Shown here: positions 17,654 to 26,285 of the stretch, piece after piece | Layout of the letters: each line of letters opens with the position of its first letter | How positions within the stretch are numbered: position 1 is the stretch's first letter | Origin: Mycolicibacterium arenosum | GTDB lineage: Bacteria > Actinomycetota > Actinomycetes > Mycobacteriales > Mycobacteriaceae | Direction of reading: 5' to 3' | DNA: 64,000 bases | Assembly (NCBI RefSeq): GCF_024320865.1 | Contig: NZ_JANDBD010000007.1 | Location: 1-64,000 of the forward strand | Program-made: the position numbers and the translations under genes | The notes under the pieces: model-generated | What the model saw: the letters and a program-made list of their open reading frames with translations, nothing else | Database searches by the model: none | What the model was told of the DNA's origin: nothing

Positions 17654-18636
17654 CTGCCACCACCGATCCATGCCGGAACGTGGGTGGCCCCCGCGTTCTC
17701 CAACAGCCAGAGCCGGTGCCGGCCGTTGATCAGATCGAAGGTGCCGTCGGATTGCGGGCTGAGCTTCATCGGATGTTGACCGAAGAAACCGTCGTACGAG
17801 GCGACGAACGTCTGCCCGCCGGAACGCTTCTCACGCTGATCACGGTCGGCGAGATATTCCCTCGGTGTCCCGCCCTTCAGCATCGCCGGCAATACAACGG
17901 CGACCAGCGCCCTGCTCGACCACTGAAGGGCGTCGACGTCCTGACCGTTGTCGAAATCGGCCACACCGGTGACGGGGTTGCCGTTGGCGATCTTCGATAT
18001 CGGGATGAGCGCGAAGCCCGCCGGGAACGACTCCGGGACGCTGACGCCGGGGATGTCGCGCCAGGACCCGCCCGCTGACGAACCGGACCCACCGCCCGGC
18101 GAACCACCACCGAATCCGCCGACGTCGCTCGACCTCGCCGAGCCACCGGTTGACAGGCCGCCACCGCCTGATGATTTGTAACCCGGTGCACTGACGGTGC
18201 TGGGCGGAACGTAGGTGGATTGCTTCTGAAAGTTAGTCGTTCGTTCGTCGGCGGTCCGGACGAGCTTCTCCGCGCGAATCAACAACTGGTCGACTTGCGC
18301 GGTGTGCTTGTTCTGCGCGTGCTGGAAGCGTGCTCTGCCGAGCTCGATGAGTTCGCGCCCGCGAATCGCGCGCTGCAGGGCGTCTTCGCACTCCTGGACC
18401 CGCCGCGCGAATCCCGAGCAGTTGGCGTCTTCCTGACACAGACAGTTTTCGAGATCCTGCTGCGCCCTGCGGAGCGCGCGCCGCCGATCCGTCACGACCC
18501 CGTCGGCTCGCGCAGCGACTTTGGAGATCGACGACGCGGTAGCGCGTGTGAGATCGGTGGACTGCTCCCGATACCGCTTCAGTTGCGGCCGCAGAAAGTC
18601 GAATACACTCTGTTCGACCTTCGCGCGATCGGCCAC
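17650..18636 (-). CDS. Coiled-coil / Gly-rich linker / ParB-like C-terminal domain protein, candidate effector
   Basis: Product of 328 residues in three parts. Residues 1-140 are a charged helical region with four cysteines (65, 67, 73, 83). Residues 150-192 are a Gly/Ser-rich linker. Residues about 205-328 form a compact domain with IPISKI near its start and NGRHRLWLLENAG (304-316), a pattern like ParB/Srx-fold domains (DGxHRL...AG...VPxxx). This architecture, helical targeting region plus flexible linker plus C-terminal enzyme domain, is that of polymorphic toxins or type VII effectors. The GTG start is one base after the ATPase stop. No immunity gene is evident unless one of the small neighbours serves. 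Function is inference. Confidence 0.65.
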   Translation of the reverse strand: MADRAKVEQSVFDFLRPQLKRYREQSTDLTRATASSISKVAARADGVVTDRRRALRRAQQDLENCLCQEDANCSGFARRVQECEDALQRAIRGRELIELGRARFQHAQNKHTAQVDQLLIRAEKLVRTADERTTNFQKQSTYVPPSTVSAPGYKSSGGGGLSTGGSARSSDVGGFGGGSPGGGSGSSAGGSWRDIPGVSVPESFPAGFALIPISKIANGNPVTGVADFDNGQDVDALQWSSRALVAVVLPAMLKGGTPREYLADRDQREKRSGGQTFVASYDGFFGQHPMKLSPQSDGTFDLINGRHRLWLLENAGATHVPAWIGGGR

Positions 18637-18637
18637 G

Positions 18638-21600
18638 TCAGCTCCCGCCGAGCTGCTGAGTGATCCAGCCAGGGGACGGCCTCGCGAACTTCCGGACCTT
18701 GACCTCGACGGTCCGGTCGATGTCGGCGAGCAACCCCTGCCCGTCCTTGAGCGCAGCGGCGGTCTCGGTATCGGTGAGCGACGATGCGTCGTTGGCGCTC
18801 AGACGCCCCACCAACCGCAAGCCGAACTCGCGCTGCTCGCCCCTGTCGAGACGCTTATCCAGACCCGCCGGACGGTCGAACCACGCGATCACGTGCACGC
18901 CGACCTCCGGACCGTCGCGCAGAATTTTCCCCAGCAGCTTCAACGGGGAATCGTCGTCGTAGTCACCGGGATCGAAGTCTCGTGCCCGGCCCATACCGGC
19001 GATGGCCAGCACGCGGGTCGGTAGGTTGCCGTCGTCGAACGCGAGGCGTTCATCCACCAAGGTCGTGAAGTCGCCCAGCACCCTTCGTAGATCGCTCCGA
19101 TGCCTGTGCACGGCGAAATCCTCCAGCGCATCGAAACTCGATGCGACCGCTCCCCAGGCTTCGTCGGCTCCGACGAAGTCGAGTAGGTCGACGGCCACCC
19201 CCTGCTGGCGCAGCCCCGCGAGGGCAACGGCGAGCATCCCGTCGCCCGCTTCGTCGACGACGAGCAGATTGCTGCCGGCTTCGCGCTGCAGCCATGCGAA
19301 CGTCGGATCCGGGTCCAGCGTCAGCGGCAGACCGATCGGCAGACCAACGCTGTTGGCCTTCGTCTCGGCGGGCGCGAGCGACGCCGCAGTCAGTTTCTCG
19401 ATCCTCGCCGGCTCATGACCGGCGAAGACGGTGGTGATGTACTGCACCCGGTGGGAGTCGGCGCGATGTACGAGCTGTTTCAGTACTGACTCGCGCAAAT
19501 CGGCGTCCCAGAACGCCGCCTGGAAGCGCTTGTTGGCATCCCTCATCCCGAATCTCCGGTTCAGGATGCCCTCGCCGGCACGGACCAGGGTCTGCGCGTC
19601 GGGGTTCTCCTCACCGAGGATGAGTCGGGAATCGGAGTCGTTGCTCTGCATCGCGATTCGGTCCGGAATGAGCCCCAACACGTGTTTCCCGAGCGTCGCC
19701 ATCCCCGCGAGTGACTGGGAGGCCAGGAGGACGTGCACGCCGAATGCACGACCCTTGCGCAGGATCTGCTCCAGCTCGTCCGAAGCGGCAGAGGCGATCT
19801 TGTCATCGCGGTAGAACAACTGCTGGAACTCGTCGATGATGAGGACGATCCGCTTCAACGGCTGTCCGGTGCGTTCGCGGTAATCGTGCAGCTTCGCGAT
19901 GCCGTTGCCGGCGGCACCGAACAGATCACCACGGGTCTTGATGGCTCGAGATGCTTCTTGCAGTACCGAGAGGCCGAAGTCGCGCTCGGACTCGATGGCG
20001 ATCACACGCGCGTGCGGTAGCCCGATGTCGGCGTATTGCTGGAACTCGACGCCCTCCTTGAAGTCGATCAAGTGCAGTTCGAGCTCGTCGGGCGAGTACT
20101 CCATCGCGAGACTCATGATGACGGCGTGGATCAGCACCGACTTGCCCGAGCCGGGTCGGCCGCCGATGAGTGCTCCGTAGTCATCTTCGGAATCCACGAT
20201 CAAGTCGGCGACCTGGCGCGCGCCGATCCGGCCGAAGTGAGCCGCGATAGCCCGTGAACTCGAAGCACGCCACCATGTTTCGGGCCGGTCCGGATCGGCC
20301 ACGGTGGACCTGAGGGATTCACCGAGCGTGGCCGATGTCGAGCGTTGCTCCTGATCGGCGAGTTCTGCCACACGGTGCGGTGTGACCTTGACGTCCTCGG
20401 CGGAGTGCAGGTTGCGCTTCACCGCGTCCAGCTGGCTGGAGACCAGCGCTGTCGAAGGCGGTTCAGCGGAAGCGAAACGCCATGACACCGCGCCGGCACC
20501 CACCTGGGCGGTGGTGCCCTTACCCCGCGGAGCCGACGTCGCGCGAGGCAGAGCGACGCCGGACGGCCAGTCGCTCATAGCGGCGATCGTCGTGTCGTTC
20601 AGCCGCTCTCCGGCCGAGAACCGTGGCAGCTGTTCAGTCACCGCGTCGACGGCGTCGGAGACCAGGATCGTGAAGACGCCGGACCGCGGCCCGTTGCGGA
20701 TGATCTTCACGAGTCGGCTGAGCTGGTCCTCGTCCCGGTGACCACCGCGGACGAATCCGGACGGGAAGTCGTAGAGCACTAGCAGGCGATACGGCTCGGC
20801 GACCTCTCCAGCTGCGCGGTTGTACTCGGTGAGCGACTTGTGTTCGCCCTGAAGGAAGCGCTGCGTGACGAACGTGATGTGCTCTTCCGTGGACTGGAGC
20901 AATTCGGTCAGCTCGCGGTCGCTGGTCTTCACCCGCTCGCCGATGACGCGATCCGCCGAATCACCAAGGCCGAAGAGGAACTTGGCGGAGTTGCCGCCGT
21001 GCTCGGGATCGAAGAACCTGATCAACAACTGATTGGCGGGCAGCGCCGTCAACAGGTTGAGGATGGGTCCCTCAAGGCAGCGCCGGTCATCGACCACGAA
21101 TGCGCCCGCGACGTCGAGATCGAGCACGATCGGGACCGACAGTCCGGGAAGATCGATGGCGTGCGATTGGCTTGTGTAGTTGCCGTACGAATTCGACGAG
21201 AAGGAGACCTGGTCGGCGGTCGCGCGACCGATGTAGATGTTCAACGGACCCGGCCCCACCTCGGGCGGATTCGCTGGATCGATTGGTCCGGCGTACGGAC
21301 CGATGGGCGGTCGAGGAAGTTCGGCGTCCCGCGTCGTGCGCGTGTAGTGGTCTCGCACAGGATGCGCGTTCCCCGTACCACCTTCGATCATCTGCCTGTA
21401 CCCGCCGAGCGCGTACTCCCGCACCGTGTTGTCGTAGGTGTTCATCAGGGATGTCACCTTCTGGGTGAACTCCTGCTGGAGCTGCCGGCGGCCCTTGTCG
21501 GTCCACGGGACCGGGGCGCTCCGCAGCCTCTCGGTGGTCGTCCTCGCGACCCGTACCCAGTCGCTCGGAACCGTGGTGCCGCCGCCGCTGGTGGAGAAGT

Positions 21601-22087
21601 ACTGCGTGCCCGAGAACCGCTTCTCGTACGCGGCCTTCAGATCGTTCTGCGCGCGGGAGAGGTCGTTCAGCGTCTCTCCCAGATCGCCGTGAGCCGCGAT
21701 GAAGCGGTTACTGATCTCTTGCGCAGCGACACCGACAGTCCTGGCGATGTCGTTCCACTGGTTCACCGCCGAGGGCAGTGATGCAGAGGCCGCCTGAAGC
21801 GCGGTTGTGGTGGTACGGGTGGGCGGCTTCGGACGGCGCGGCGGTACCTGCGTCTGCGGCGCCTGCCGGGGGTTCGTTCCGCTCGCGGGTTGCCGGGTGA
21901 TGCGAGGAGGCGGTGCATCGGACCCCGACGTCGACGGCTCCTGTTGTGGCCGAGAAGTCGCGCGTCCGGGTTTCGTGTAGTTGATCTTCGGCCGGTCGGT
22001 CACGGGCTCGGAAGGCGCGGAGGGTGTGGCGGGCCGCGTCGGCTTCGATCTGTCCGGGCGCGTGTAGTCGATTGCCAACGTGATCAT
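18638..22087 (-). CDS. FtsK/SpoIIIE (EccC-like) ATPase with three ATPase modules, only the middle one intact
   Basis: Product of 1149 residues. A Pro/Thr-rich N-terminus (1-95) holds two copies of a YT(R/K)P(D/G)R motif (8-13 and 37-42). A helical region follows (about 95-290). Three FtsK-like modules come next. The first (about 325-500) lacks a Walker A. The middle one has GGRPGSGKS (642-650) and Walker B LIIDEF (Asp752, Glu753). The third (about 930-1130) has only a degenerate GSNLLVVDEAGDG loop. Three modules in series resemble EccC of type VII secretion, but no membrane helix is visible here. The start codon directly follows GGGAGGG, so a TTG nine bases on could be used instead. The operon runs into the effector and WXG100-like genes. 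Confidence 0.8.
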   Translation of the reverse strand: MITLAIDYTRPDRSKPTRPATPSAPSEPVTDRPKINYTKPGRATSRPQQEPSTSGSDAPPPRITRQPASGTNPRQAPQTQVPPRRPKPPTRTTTTALQAASASLPSAVNQWNDIARTVGVAAQEISNRFIAAHGDLGETLNDLSRAQNDLKAAYEKRFSGTQYFSTSGGGTTVPSDWVRVARTTTERLRSAPVPWTDKGRRQLQQEFTQKVTSLMNTYDNTVREYALGGYRQMIEGGTGNAHPVRDHYTRTTRDAELPRPPIGPYAGPIDPANPPEVGPGPLNIYIGRATADQVSFSSNSYGNYTSQSHAIDLPGLSVPIVLDLDVAGAFVVDDRRCLEGPILNLLTALPANQLLIRFFDPEHGGNSAKFLFGLGDSADRVIGERVKTSDRELTELLQSTEEHITFVTQRFLQGEHKSLTEYNRAAGEVAEPYRLLVLYDFPSGFVRGGHRDEDQLSRLVKIIRNGPRSGVFTILVSDAVDAVTEQLPRFSAGERLNDTTIAAMSDWPSGVALPRATSAPRGKGTTAQVGAGAVSWRFASAEPPSTALVSSQLDAVKRNLHSAEDVKVTPHRVAELADQEQRSTSATLGESLRSTVADPDRPETWWRASSSRAIAAHFGRIGARQVADLIVDSEDDYGALIGGRPGSGKSVLIHAVIMSLAMEYSPDELELHLIDFKEGVEFQQYADIGLPHARVIAIESERDFGLSVLQEASRAIKTRGDLFGAAGNGIAKLHDYRERTGQPLKRIVLIIDEFQQLFYRDDKIASAASDELEQILRKGRAFGVHVLLASQSLAGMATLGKHVLGLIPDRIAMQSNDSDSRLILGEENPDAQTLVRAGEGILNRRFGMRDANKRFQAAFWDADLRESVLKQLVHRADSHRVQYITTVFAGHEPARIEKLTAASLAPAETKANSVGLPIGLPLTLDPDPTFAWLQREAGSNLLVVDEAGDGMLAVALAGLRQQGVAVDLLDFVGADEAWGAVASSFDALEDFAVHRHRSDLRRVLGDFTTLVDERLAFDDGNLPTRVLAIAGMGRARDFDPGDYDDDSPLKLLGKILRDGPEVGVHVIAWFDRPAGLDKRLDRGEQREFGLRLVGRLSANDASSLTDTETAAALKDGQGLLADIDRTVEVKVRKFARPSPGWITQQLGGS

Positions 22088-22422
22088 CCCTCCCTAAGCG
22101 GCGGTGCAAGACCCGACGCTCCCTCGGCCCACTCGACCAGCCGTCTCCAGCCGAACTGCCAGCCGAAATACTAACCAATCCCCCAACGCTCGGCAGAGAT
22201 AAGCCGGACCGGATCTCCGGCCGCGTAAATTCGCTCGCTAACGTTGCCGGCTGCTGCGATGACCACCAGCAGGTTCTCGTGCCGTCGGCGAACGCCACCG
22301 CCGCTCGTATGGCCGACCACTCCACCTGACGACTCATATCCCGACGCGATATAACGAGTACGCCCGATGCCGTCGGTGTTGAAGGGGCGGCCGCAGAGGA
22401 TTGTCGCAGGAGGATGAGTTCT
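22088..22422. promoter_or_regulatory. 335-bp divergent intergenic region between the ATPase operon and terD
   Basis: No convincing gene lies here. A possible SigA promoter for terD is CTGACG (22326-22331) and TATAAC (22350-22355) with 18-bp spacing. AGGAGG at 22408-22413 is the terD ribosome-binding site. The ATPase operon promoter must lie in the left half, where I see no clear element. The arrangement allows joint control of both units. Confidence 0.45.
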
Positions 22423-23004
22423 ATGAGCGTCACGCTTACCAAGGGTGCGAACGTCTCGCTGACCAAGGAAGCACCCGACTTGAAGGCCGTGGCGGTAGGG
22501 CTCGGATGGAACGTTCGTGCGACCACCGGTGCCGACTTCGACCTCGATGCCAGCGCGATCGCATGCGGCGAGGACAGGCGCGTGATGTCGGACGAGCACT
22601 TCATCTTCTTCAACAATCTCGAGTCACCTGACGGCTCGATTCAACACACCGGCGACGAACTGATCGGTGGCACCGGAAGCGATGACGACGAGACCATAAA
22701 GGTCAATCTCGCTTCGGTTCCCGCCCAGATCAAGTACGTCGTCTTCACGGTTTCGATCTACGATGCCGATCTCCGCGACCAGACCTTCGGTCAAGTGGGC
22801 AACGCCTACATCCGGGTAGTCGACAGCAATTCGGGCAATGAACTCGCCCGCTACGACCTGACCGAAGATGCTTCGACTGAAACCGCGATGGTGTTCGGCG
22901 AGCTTTACCGCCGCAACGGCGAGTGGAAGTTCCGCGCCATCGGCCAGGGTTACGCGTCGGGCCTCGCCGGAATCGCACGCGACTACGGCGTCAACGTGGT
23001 TTAG
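22423..23004 (+). CDS. terD: TerD-family (tellurium resistance/stress) calcium-binding protein
   Basis: Product of 193 residues matching TerD over its whole length: MSVTLTKGANVSLTKEAP start, GLGWNVRA, the acidic FDLDASAIA and GGTGSDDDETIKVNLASVPA segments that bind calcium in TerD, and the ending GELYRRNGEWKFRAIGQG. The start at 22423 is chosen because AGGAGG (22408-22413) is nine bases upstream; an ATG at 22414 abuts it. TerD proteins are linked to tellurite, phage and colicin tolerance in other bacteria. It is divergent from the FtsK-like operon, and no terB/C/Z cluster is present, so this TerD is more likely part of that system than of a classical ter operon. Confidence 0.88.
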   Translation: MSVTLTKGANVSLTKEAPDLKAVAVGLGWNVRATTGADFDLDASAIACGEDRRVMSDEHFIFFNNLESPDGSIQHTGDELIGGTGSDDDETIKVNLASVPAQIKYVVFTVSIYDADLRDQTFGQVGNAYIRVVDSNSGNELARYDLTEDASTETAMVFGELYRRNGEWKFRAIGQGYASGLAGIARDYGVNVV

Positions 23005-23010
23005 CGAGTC

Positions 23011-23334
23011 CTATCCGACCTTGATCTCGCCCATCTCACCCCAACCGTCCGCACCGACCGAGTCGCTGATGATCAGCGGGGTCGACGCCAGCACGTCCGG
23101 CGCCGCGGCGACGAACGTCTTGAAGTGCTCGCTGTTGACGTGCGCGCCACCGGCGTCCCCGTCGCGGAAGCCCTCCACCAGAACGTATTCCGATGGATTC
23201 TCCAGGCTGCGCGACCACTCGAAGAACAGGTTGCCCGGCTCGTTCCGCGTCGCCCTGGTGAAGTCGGCGACGAAGTCGGGAAAGCTCTCGACGTGCTCGG
23301 GCTTGGGTAGCCACTTAACCACGATGAAAATCAC
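23011..23334 (-). CDS. ABM-family (YgiN-like) putative quinol monooxygenase
   Basis: Product of 107 residues of the antibiotic-biosynthesis-monooxygenase fold: FIVVKWLPKPEH start, EPGNLFFEWSRSL, and VLVEGFRDGDAGGAHVNSEHFKTF. These are dimeric cofactor-free oxygenases or small-molecule-binding proteins. The GTG start is 18 bases after the stop of the dehydrogenase gene, so it is the last gene of the amidohydrolase operon. Its role there is not known. Confidence 0.8.
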   Translation of the reverse strand: MIFIVVKWLPKPEHVESFPDFVADFTRATRNEPGNLFFEWSRSLENPSEYVLVEGFRDGDAGGAHVNSEHFKTFVAAAPDVLASTPLIISDSVGADGWGEMGEIKVG

Positions 23335-23352
23335 AGCAGATCATTCCTTAGA

Positions 23353-24378
23353 TCAGGGGATGAGGATCGCTCGACCGCGAACGTTGCCGTTGTCGAGATC
23401 GGTGATCGCGGACTGGAAGTCGTCGAGCTGGTACTTCTGGGTGTGCAGGTTGACCGCGCCGCGCGCCGCGAGTGCCATCAGATCGCACAGGTCGTTGTAG
23501 GACCCGACGAGGTTGCCGATGAAGTTGATCTCGCTGGAGACGATGTCGATGGTCGGCACGTTGATGTTCTCGCCGTAACCCACGACGTAGTAGTCGCCGG
23601 CCCCGCGCAGCATCGCCACCCCCTCGGCCGTCGCGCCACCCTCACCGACGAAGTCGACGACGGCTTCCGCACCGTTGCCCCCGGTGAGGTCGAGCACGTG
23701 CTGAACCTGCGTTCCGTCGGCCACGACACCGTGATCGGCTCCGATCGCCTCGGCGAGCTTCAGCGCCTCCGGGTTACGGTCCACCACGATGAGCTCGGCG
23801 GGCGAGAGCGCCTTGAGCACTTGAATCCCGATGTGCCCCAACCCGCCCGCACCGATGACCACGACGCGGTCGCGTGGCGTCAGCTTGCGCGCCGCCTTGG
23901 CCCCCGCGTGATACGCCGTCAGCCCGGCATCGGCCAGCGCCGCCACATCCGACGGCTCCAACGACTCGTCGATCTTCACCACGCTGCGCGCCGAGGTCTT
24001 CAGGTACTCCGCGTAGCCGCCGTTGGTGTCGATGCCGGGAAACGCGTTGGCCTCACAGTGCACGTCGTCCCCGGACCGGCACGCCCGGCACAACCCGCAG
24101 GTGATCAGCGGATGCACGATCACCTTGTCACCCTCCGCGACGTTGGTGACCGCCGACCCGATCGCCGACACCCAGCCGGCGTTCTCGTGGCCGATCGTGT
24201 ACGGCAACTGCACCTGTGACTTCTCGGCCCACTGCCCTTCCAGGATGTGCAGATCGGTGCGGCACACCCCGGCGCCGCCGATCTTCACGATGACGTCGAA
24301 CGGCCCGGTCGGCGTGGGTGCGGGCACGTCGGCCATCTCGAGGTTCTGGTGGTAGCCCACCACTTGCACTGCTCTCAT
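23353..24378 (-). CDS. Zinc-dependent alcohol dehydrogenase of a propane/acetone-oxidation-type operon
   Basis: Product of 341 residues of the MDR family. Catalytic zinc ligands are Cys39 and His64-Glu65 (GHEN); the structural zinc loop has Cys94, 97, 100 and 108. The Rossmann motif is GAGGLGHIG, and Asp in VVDRN points to NAD. Closely similar dehydrogenases sit next to the mimABCD/prm propane monooxygenase genes of mycobacteria and rhodococci, where they oxidise the alcohols formed. A clear AAGGAG precedes the ATG, 11 bases after the DUF59 gene. Here the monooxygenase genes are missing. Confidence 0.85.
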   Translation of the reverse strand: MRAVQVVGYHQNLEMADVPAPTPTGPFDVIVKIGGAGVCRTDLHILEGQWAEKSQVQLPYTIGHENAGWVSAIGSAVTNVAEGDKVIVHPLITCGLCRACRSGDDVHCEANAFPGIDTNGGYAEYLKTSARSVVKIDESLEPSDVAALADAGLTAYHAGAKAARKLTPRDRVVVIGAGGLGHIGIQVLKALSPAELIVVDRNPEALKLAEAIGADHGVVADGTQVQHVLDLTGGNGAEAVVDFVGEGGATAEGVAMLRGAGDYYVVGYGENINVPTIDIVSSEINFIGNLVGSYNDLCDLMALAARGAVNLHTQKYQLDDFQSAITDLDNGNVRGRAILIP

Positions 24379-24389
24379 GTCGATCTCCT

Positions 24390-25094
24390 TTAGTGGATGA
24401 GTTCGGATACGGGGATGAATGCACTCGGCTCGTCGCCGTAGCGGGTACGCAGCAGCCCACGGCAGAAGTGCGCGTTGCCGTCGATCGAGATGCGCGTCGA
24501 CCGGGCGCGTCGCAGCGCCAGGTCGGGATCGGCCGGCGGCCGTCCTTCGTGGTCGACGAGCACCAATGACTCACCGGCCGTGGGCAGTTCGAGTGCGTCA
24601 CGCCGACGCAGTAGCGCGCGGGTCGCGTCGTCGTCCGGCAGTTCGCCCAGCGTCACCGACCCCAGCGACTCGGATGGACGCCCGGCGCGAAGCAGCGCGG
24701 TCAGGCAGCGCTCCATGGCCGCGGTGTGCGCCTTGCGGCGGAACGTCTCGCGCAACTCGTCGAGGCTGTCGTCGGCCTCGTGTTGGAACGTGCCACGATA
24801 CCCCGCATCAGCCGCCAGGCCGGCGTTGATGATCGGCGAATCGTGATGGTCGTCCAGCTCGACCACCACGTTGCGCGTCCAGTCGAGCTGCTTCAGAACG
24901 TCTTTCGCGTCGGATGCCATCAGGTAGGCGAAGTTCGGCGAGCAGAACGACGTCGGCAGCCGCAGGTGCACCTTGATGTTGCCACTGGGCGACACCACCA
25001 GCGAGCGCACGAAGCCCAGGTCGGTGATCGGCTCGTCGAGTTCGGGGTCGAGCACCGAACCCAGTGCGGCGTAGGCGCTTTCGTGCCGGCTCAT
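24390..25094 (-). CDS. DUF59/MIP18-like iron-sulfur assembly protein of the mim-type operon
   Basis: Product of 234 residues. The N-terminal about 90 residues carry the MIP18/PaaD-like pattern LDPELDEPITDLGFVRSLVV and LRLPTSFCSPNFAYLMASDA. The C-terminal half is specific to the group found in propane-monooxygenase clusters. The start overlaps the amidohydrolase stop by one base (TGATG at 25092-25096). A cofactor- or metallocentre-maturation role for a partner oxygenase is the likely function, but none is encoded nearby. Confidence 0.75.
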   Translation of the reverse strand: MSRHESAYAALGSVLDPELDEPITDLGFVRSLVVSPSGNIKVHLRLPTSFCSPNFAYLMASDAKDVLKQLDWTRNVVVELDDHHDSPIINAGLAADAGYRGTFQHEADDSLDELRETFRRKAHTAAMERCLTALLRAGRPSESLGSVTLGELPDDDATRALLRRRDALELPTAGESLVLVDHEGRPPADPDLALRRARSTRISIDGNAHFCRGLLRTRYGDEPSAFIPVSELIH

Positions 25095-26131
25095 CACGCG
25101 TCGACCAGGTTGTCGGCACCGCGCGGCCCGGTCTTGGTTTCGTCGGCCTCGGGAAGCTGAAGCTCGGCCGGCACCGGGATGTCGTACATCTTGGCGGCGT
25201 TGAGCCCGAGGATCTTCTTCTTCTGGTCGATCGTGATCGGCGCGTACTCGGCGAGTTCCTCGGGGATCTGGAAGTCGACGAACTTCTCGATCAGCCACTT
25301 CGGCGTCCACAGCGCGTAGTCCGACGAGAACTGGATGCGGTCCTCCCCGATCCAGTAGAGGAGCTCACCCATGATCTGCCCGAAGTACTTCGGCCGGGTG
25401 TGAATGAACGGCATCGCGACCGCCAGTCCGGCGTGAACGTTGGGCTCCTGCGTGGCGATCCAGCAGAAGTCCTCCAGTCGCGGCAACCCGCAGTGCTCGA
25501 CGACGAAGTTGAGGTCGGTGAAGTCGGACGCGACGTGGTCGATGTCGGCGACGTCGAAGGCATCGCGATCGAGCGGCCGAATCGTCGGACCCTTGTGCAC
25601 GTGGATGTTCCGCACGCCGAGCTCGCGGCACGCCTCGAAGTAGCGGTAGGCCCACGGGTCGTCCATCCGCCAGCCGCGCGATTCGCCGTGCCACTCGGCG
25701 GTGTAGAGCTTGACGCCCTTGAGCCCGTACTTCGTGACGTCCTCGCGGAACTGGTACAGGCCGGCCTCGCCGTTACGGGGATCGAAGTGGTGGTTGTAGG
25801 TCAGCTTGTCGGGGTTGTTGGACGCGAGCTCGAACGCCTCGTCGGTCTGACCGAAGCCCTTGTAGTAGAACTCGCCGAGGTAGGCCGGCTGGAAGATCGC
25901 ATGGTCGACGTACCCGTCCTCGAACAGGTCCTTCATCAGCCGGGCGCCGCCCTGGTAGAGGTACTCCTCGTAGGTCCAGAGCTCGGACTCGGGCGACAGG
26001 TTGCGGTGGTAGTCGTAGAAGCAGTCGATGAACTGCTTGCCGTGGATGTTGCGCTGGTTCTCCGGCCGCGCATCCCACAGGGCCACGTGGGCGTCGACGA
26101 TGAAGAAGCGGTTGTCGTCCTTCTGATACAT
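25094..26131 (-). CDS. Amidohydrolase-family (Amidohydro_2) protein of the mim-type operon
   Basis: Product of 345 residues, first gene of the amidohydrolase-DUF59-dehydrogenase-ABM operon. It has the TIM-barrel layout of the ACMSD/decarboxylase branch: IVDAHVALW near the N-terminus, VRNIHVHKGPTI, FVVEHCGLP and IQFSSDYALW. The usual N-terminal HxH metal motif reads H-x-A (His15, Ala17), so one ligand may be missing. Orthologues accompany mimABCD, and their exact role in acetone/propane metabolism is not settled. A perfect CRP-type site lies 20 bases upstream of the ATG. Confidence 0.78.
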   Translation of the reverse strand: MYQKDDNRFFIVDAHVALWDARPENQRNIHGKQFIDCFYDYHRNLSPESELWTYEEYLYQGGARLMKDLFEDGYVDHAIFQPAYLGEFYYKGFGQTDEAFELASNNPDKLTYNHHFDPRNGEAGLYQFREDVTKYGLKGVKLYTAEWHGESRGWRMDDPWAYRYFEACRELGVRNIHVHKGPTIRPLDRDAFDVADIDHVASDFTDLNFVVEHCGLPRLEDFCWIATQEPNVHAGLAVAMPFIHTRPKYFGQIMGELLYWIGEDRIQFSSDYALWTPKWLIEKFVDFQIPEELAEYAPITIDQKKKILGLNAAKMYDIPVPAELQLPEADETKTGPRGADNLVDA

Positions 26132-26150
26132 GGGCTGGTTCCTCTGTTCG

Positions 26151-26166
26151 TGTGACTGCTGTCACA
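26151..26166. promoter_or_regulatory. Perfect CRP-type operator, TGTGA-N6-TCACA, in the mimR-like/amidohydrolase gap
   Basis: TGTGACTGCTGTCACA is a perfect palindrome matching the mycobacterial CRP consensus. It is 20 bases upstream of the amidohydrolase ATG and 120 upstream of the regulator ATG. Its position close to the operon start suggests repression or start-site overlap for the operon, and possible activation of the regulator. Confidence 0.6.
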
Positions 26167-26285
26167 GCCTGCGGCGAGCCTATGAGCGCCGACGACCGCT
26201 GCCGAGGGGGTCGCCGTCTCAATCTGAGACGCAGGTAGGGGTGCTTTCCCGACGCGGACGCGCGAGGGTTTGTAACGTGGATCAC

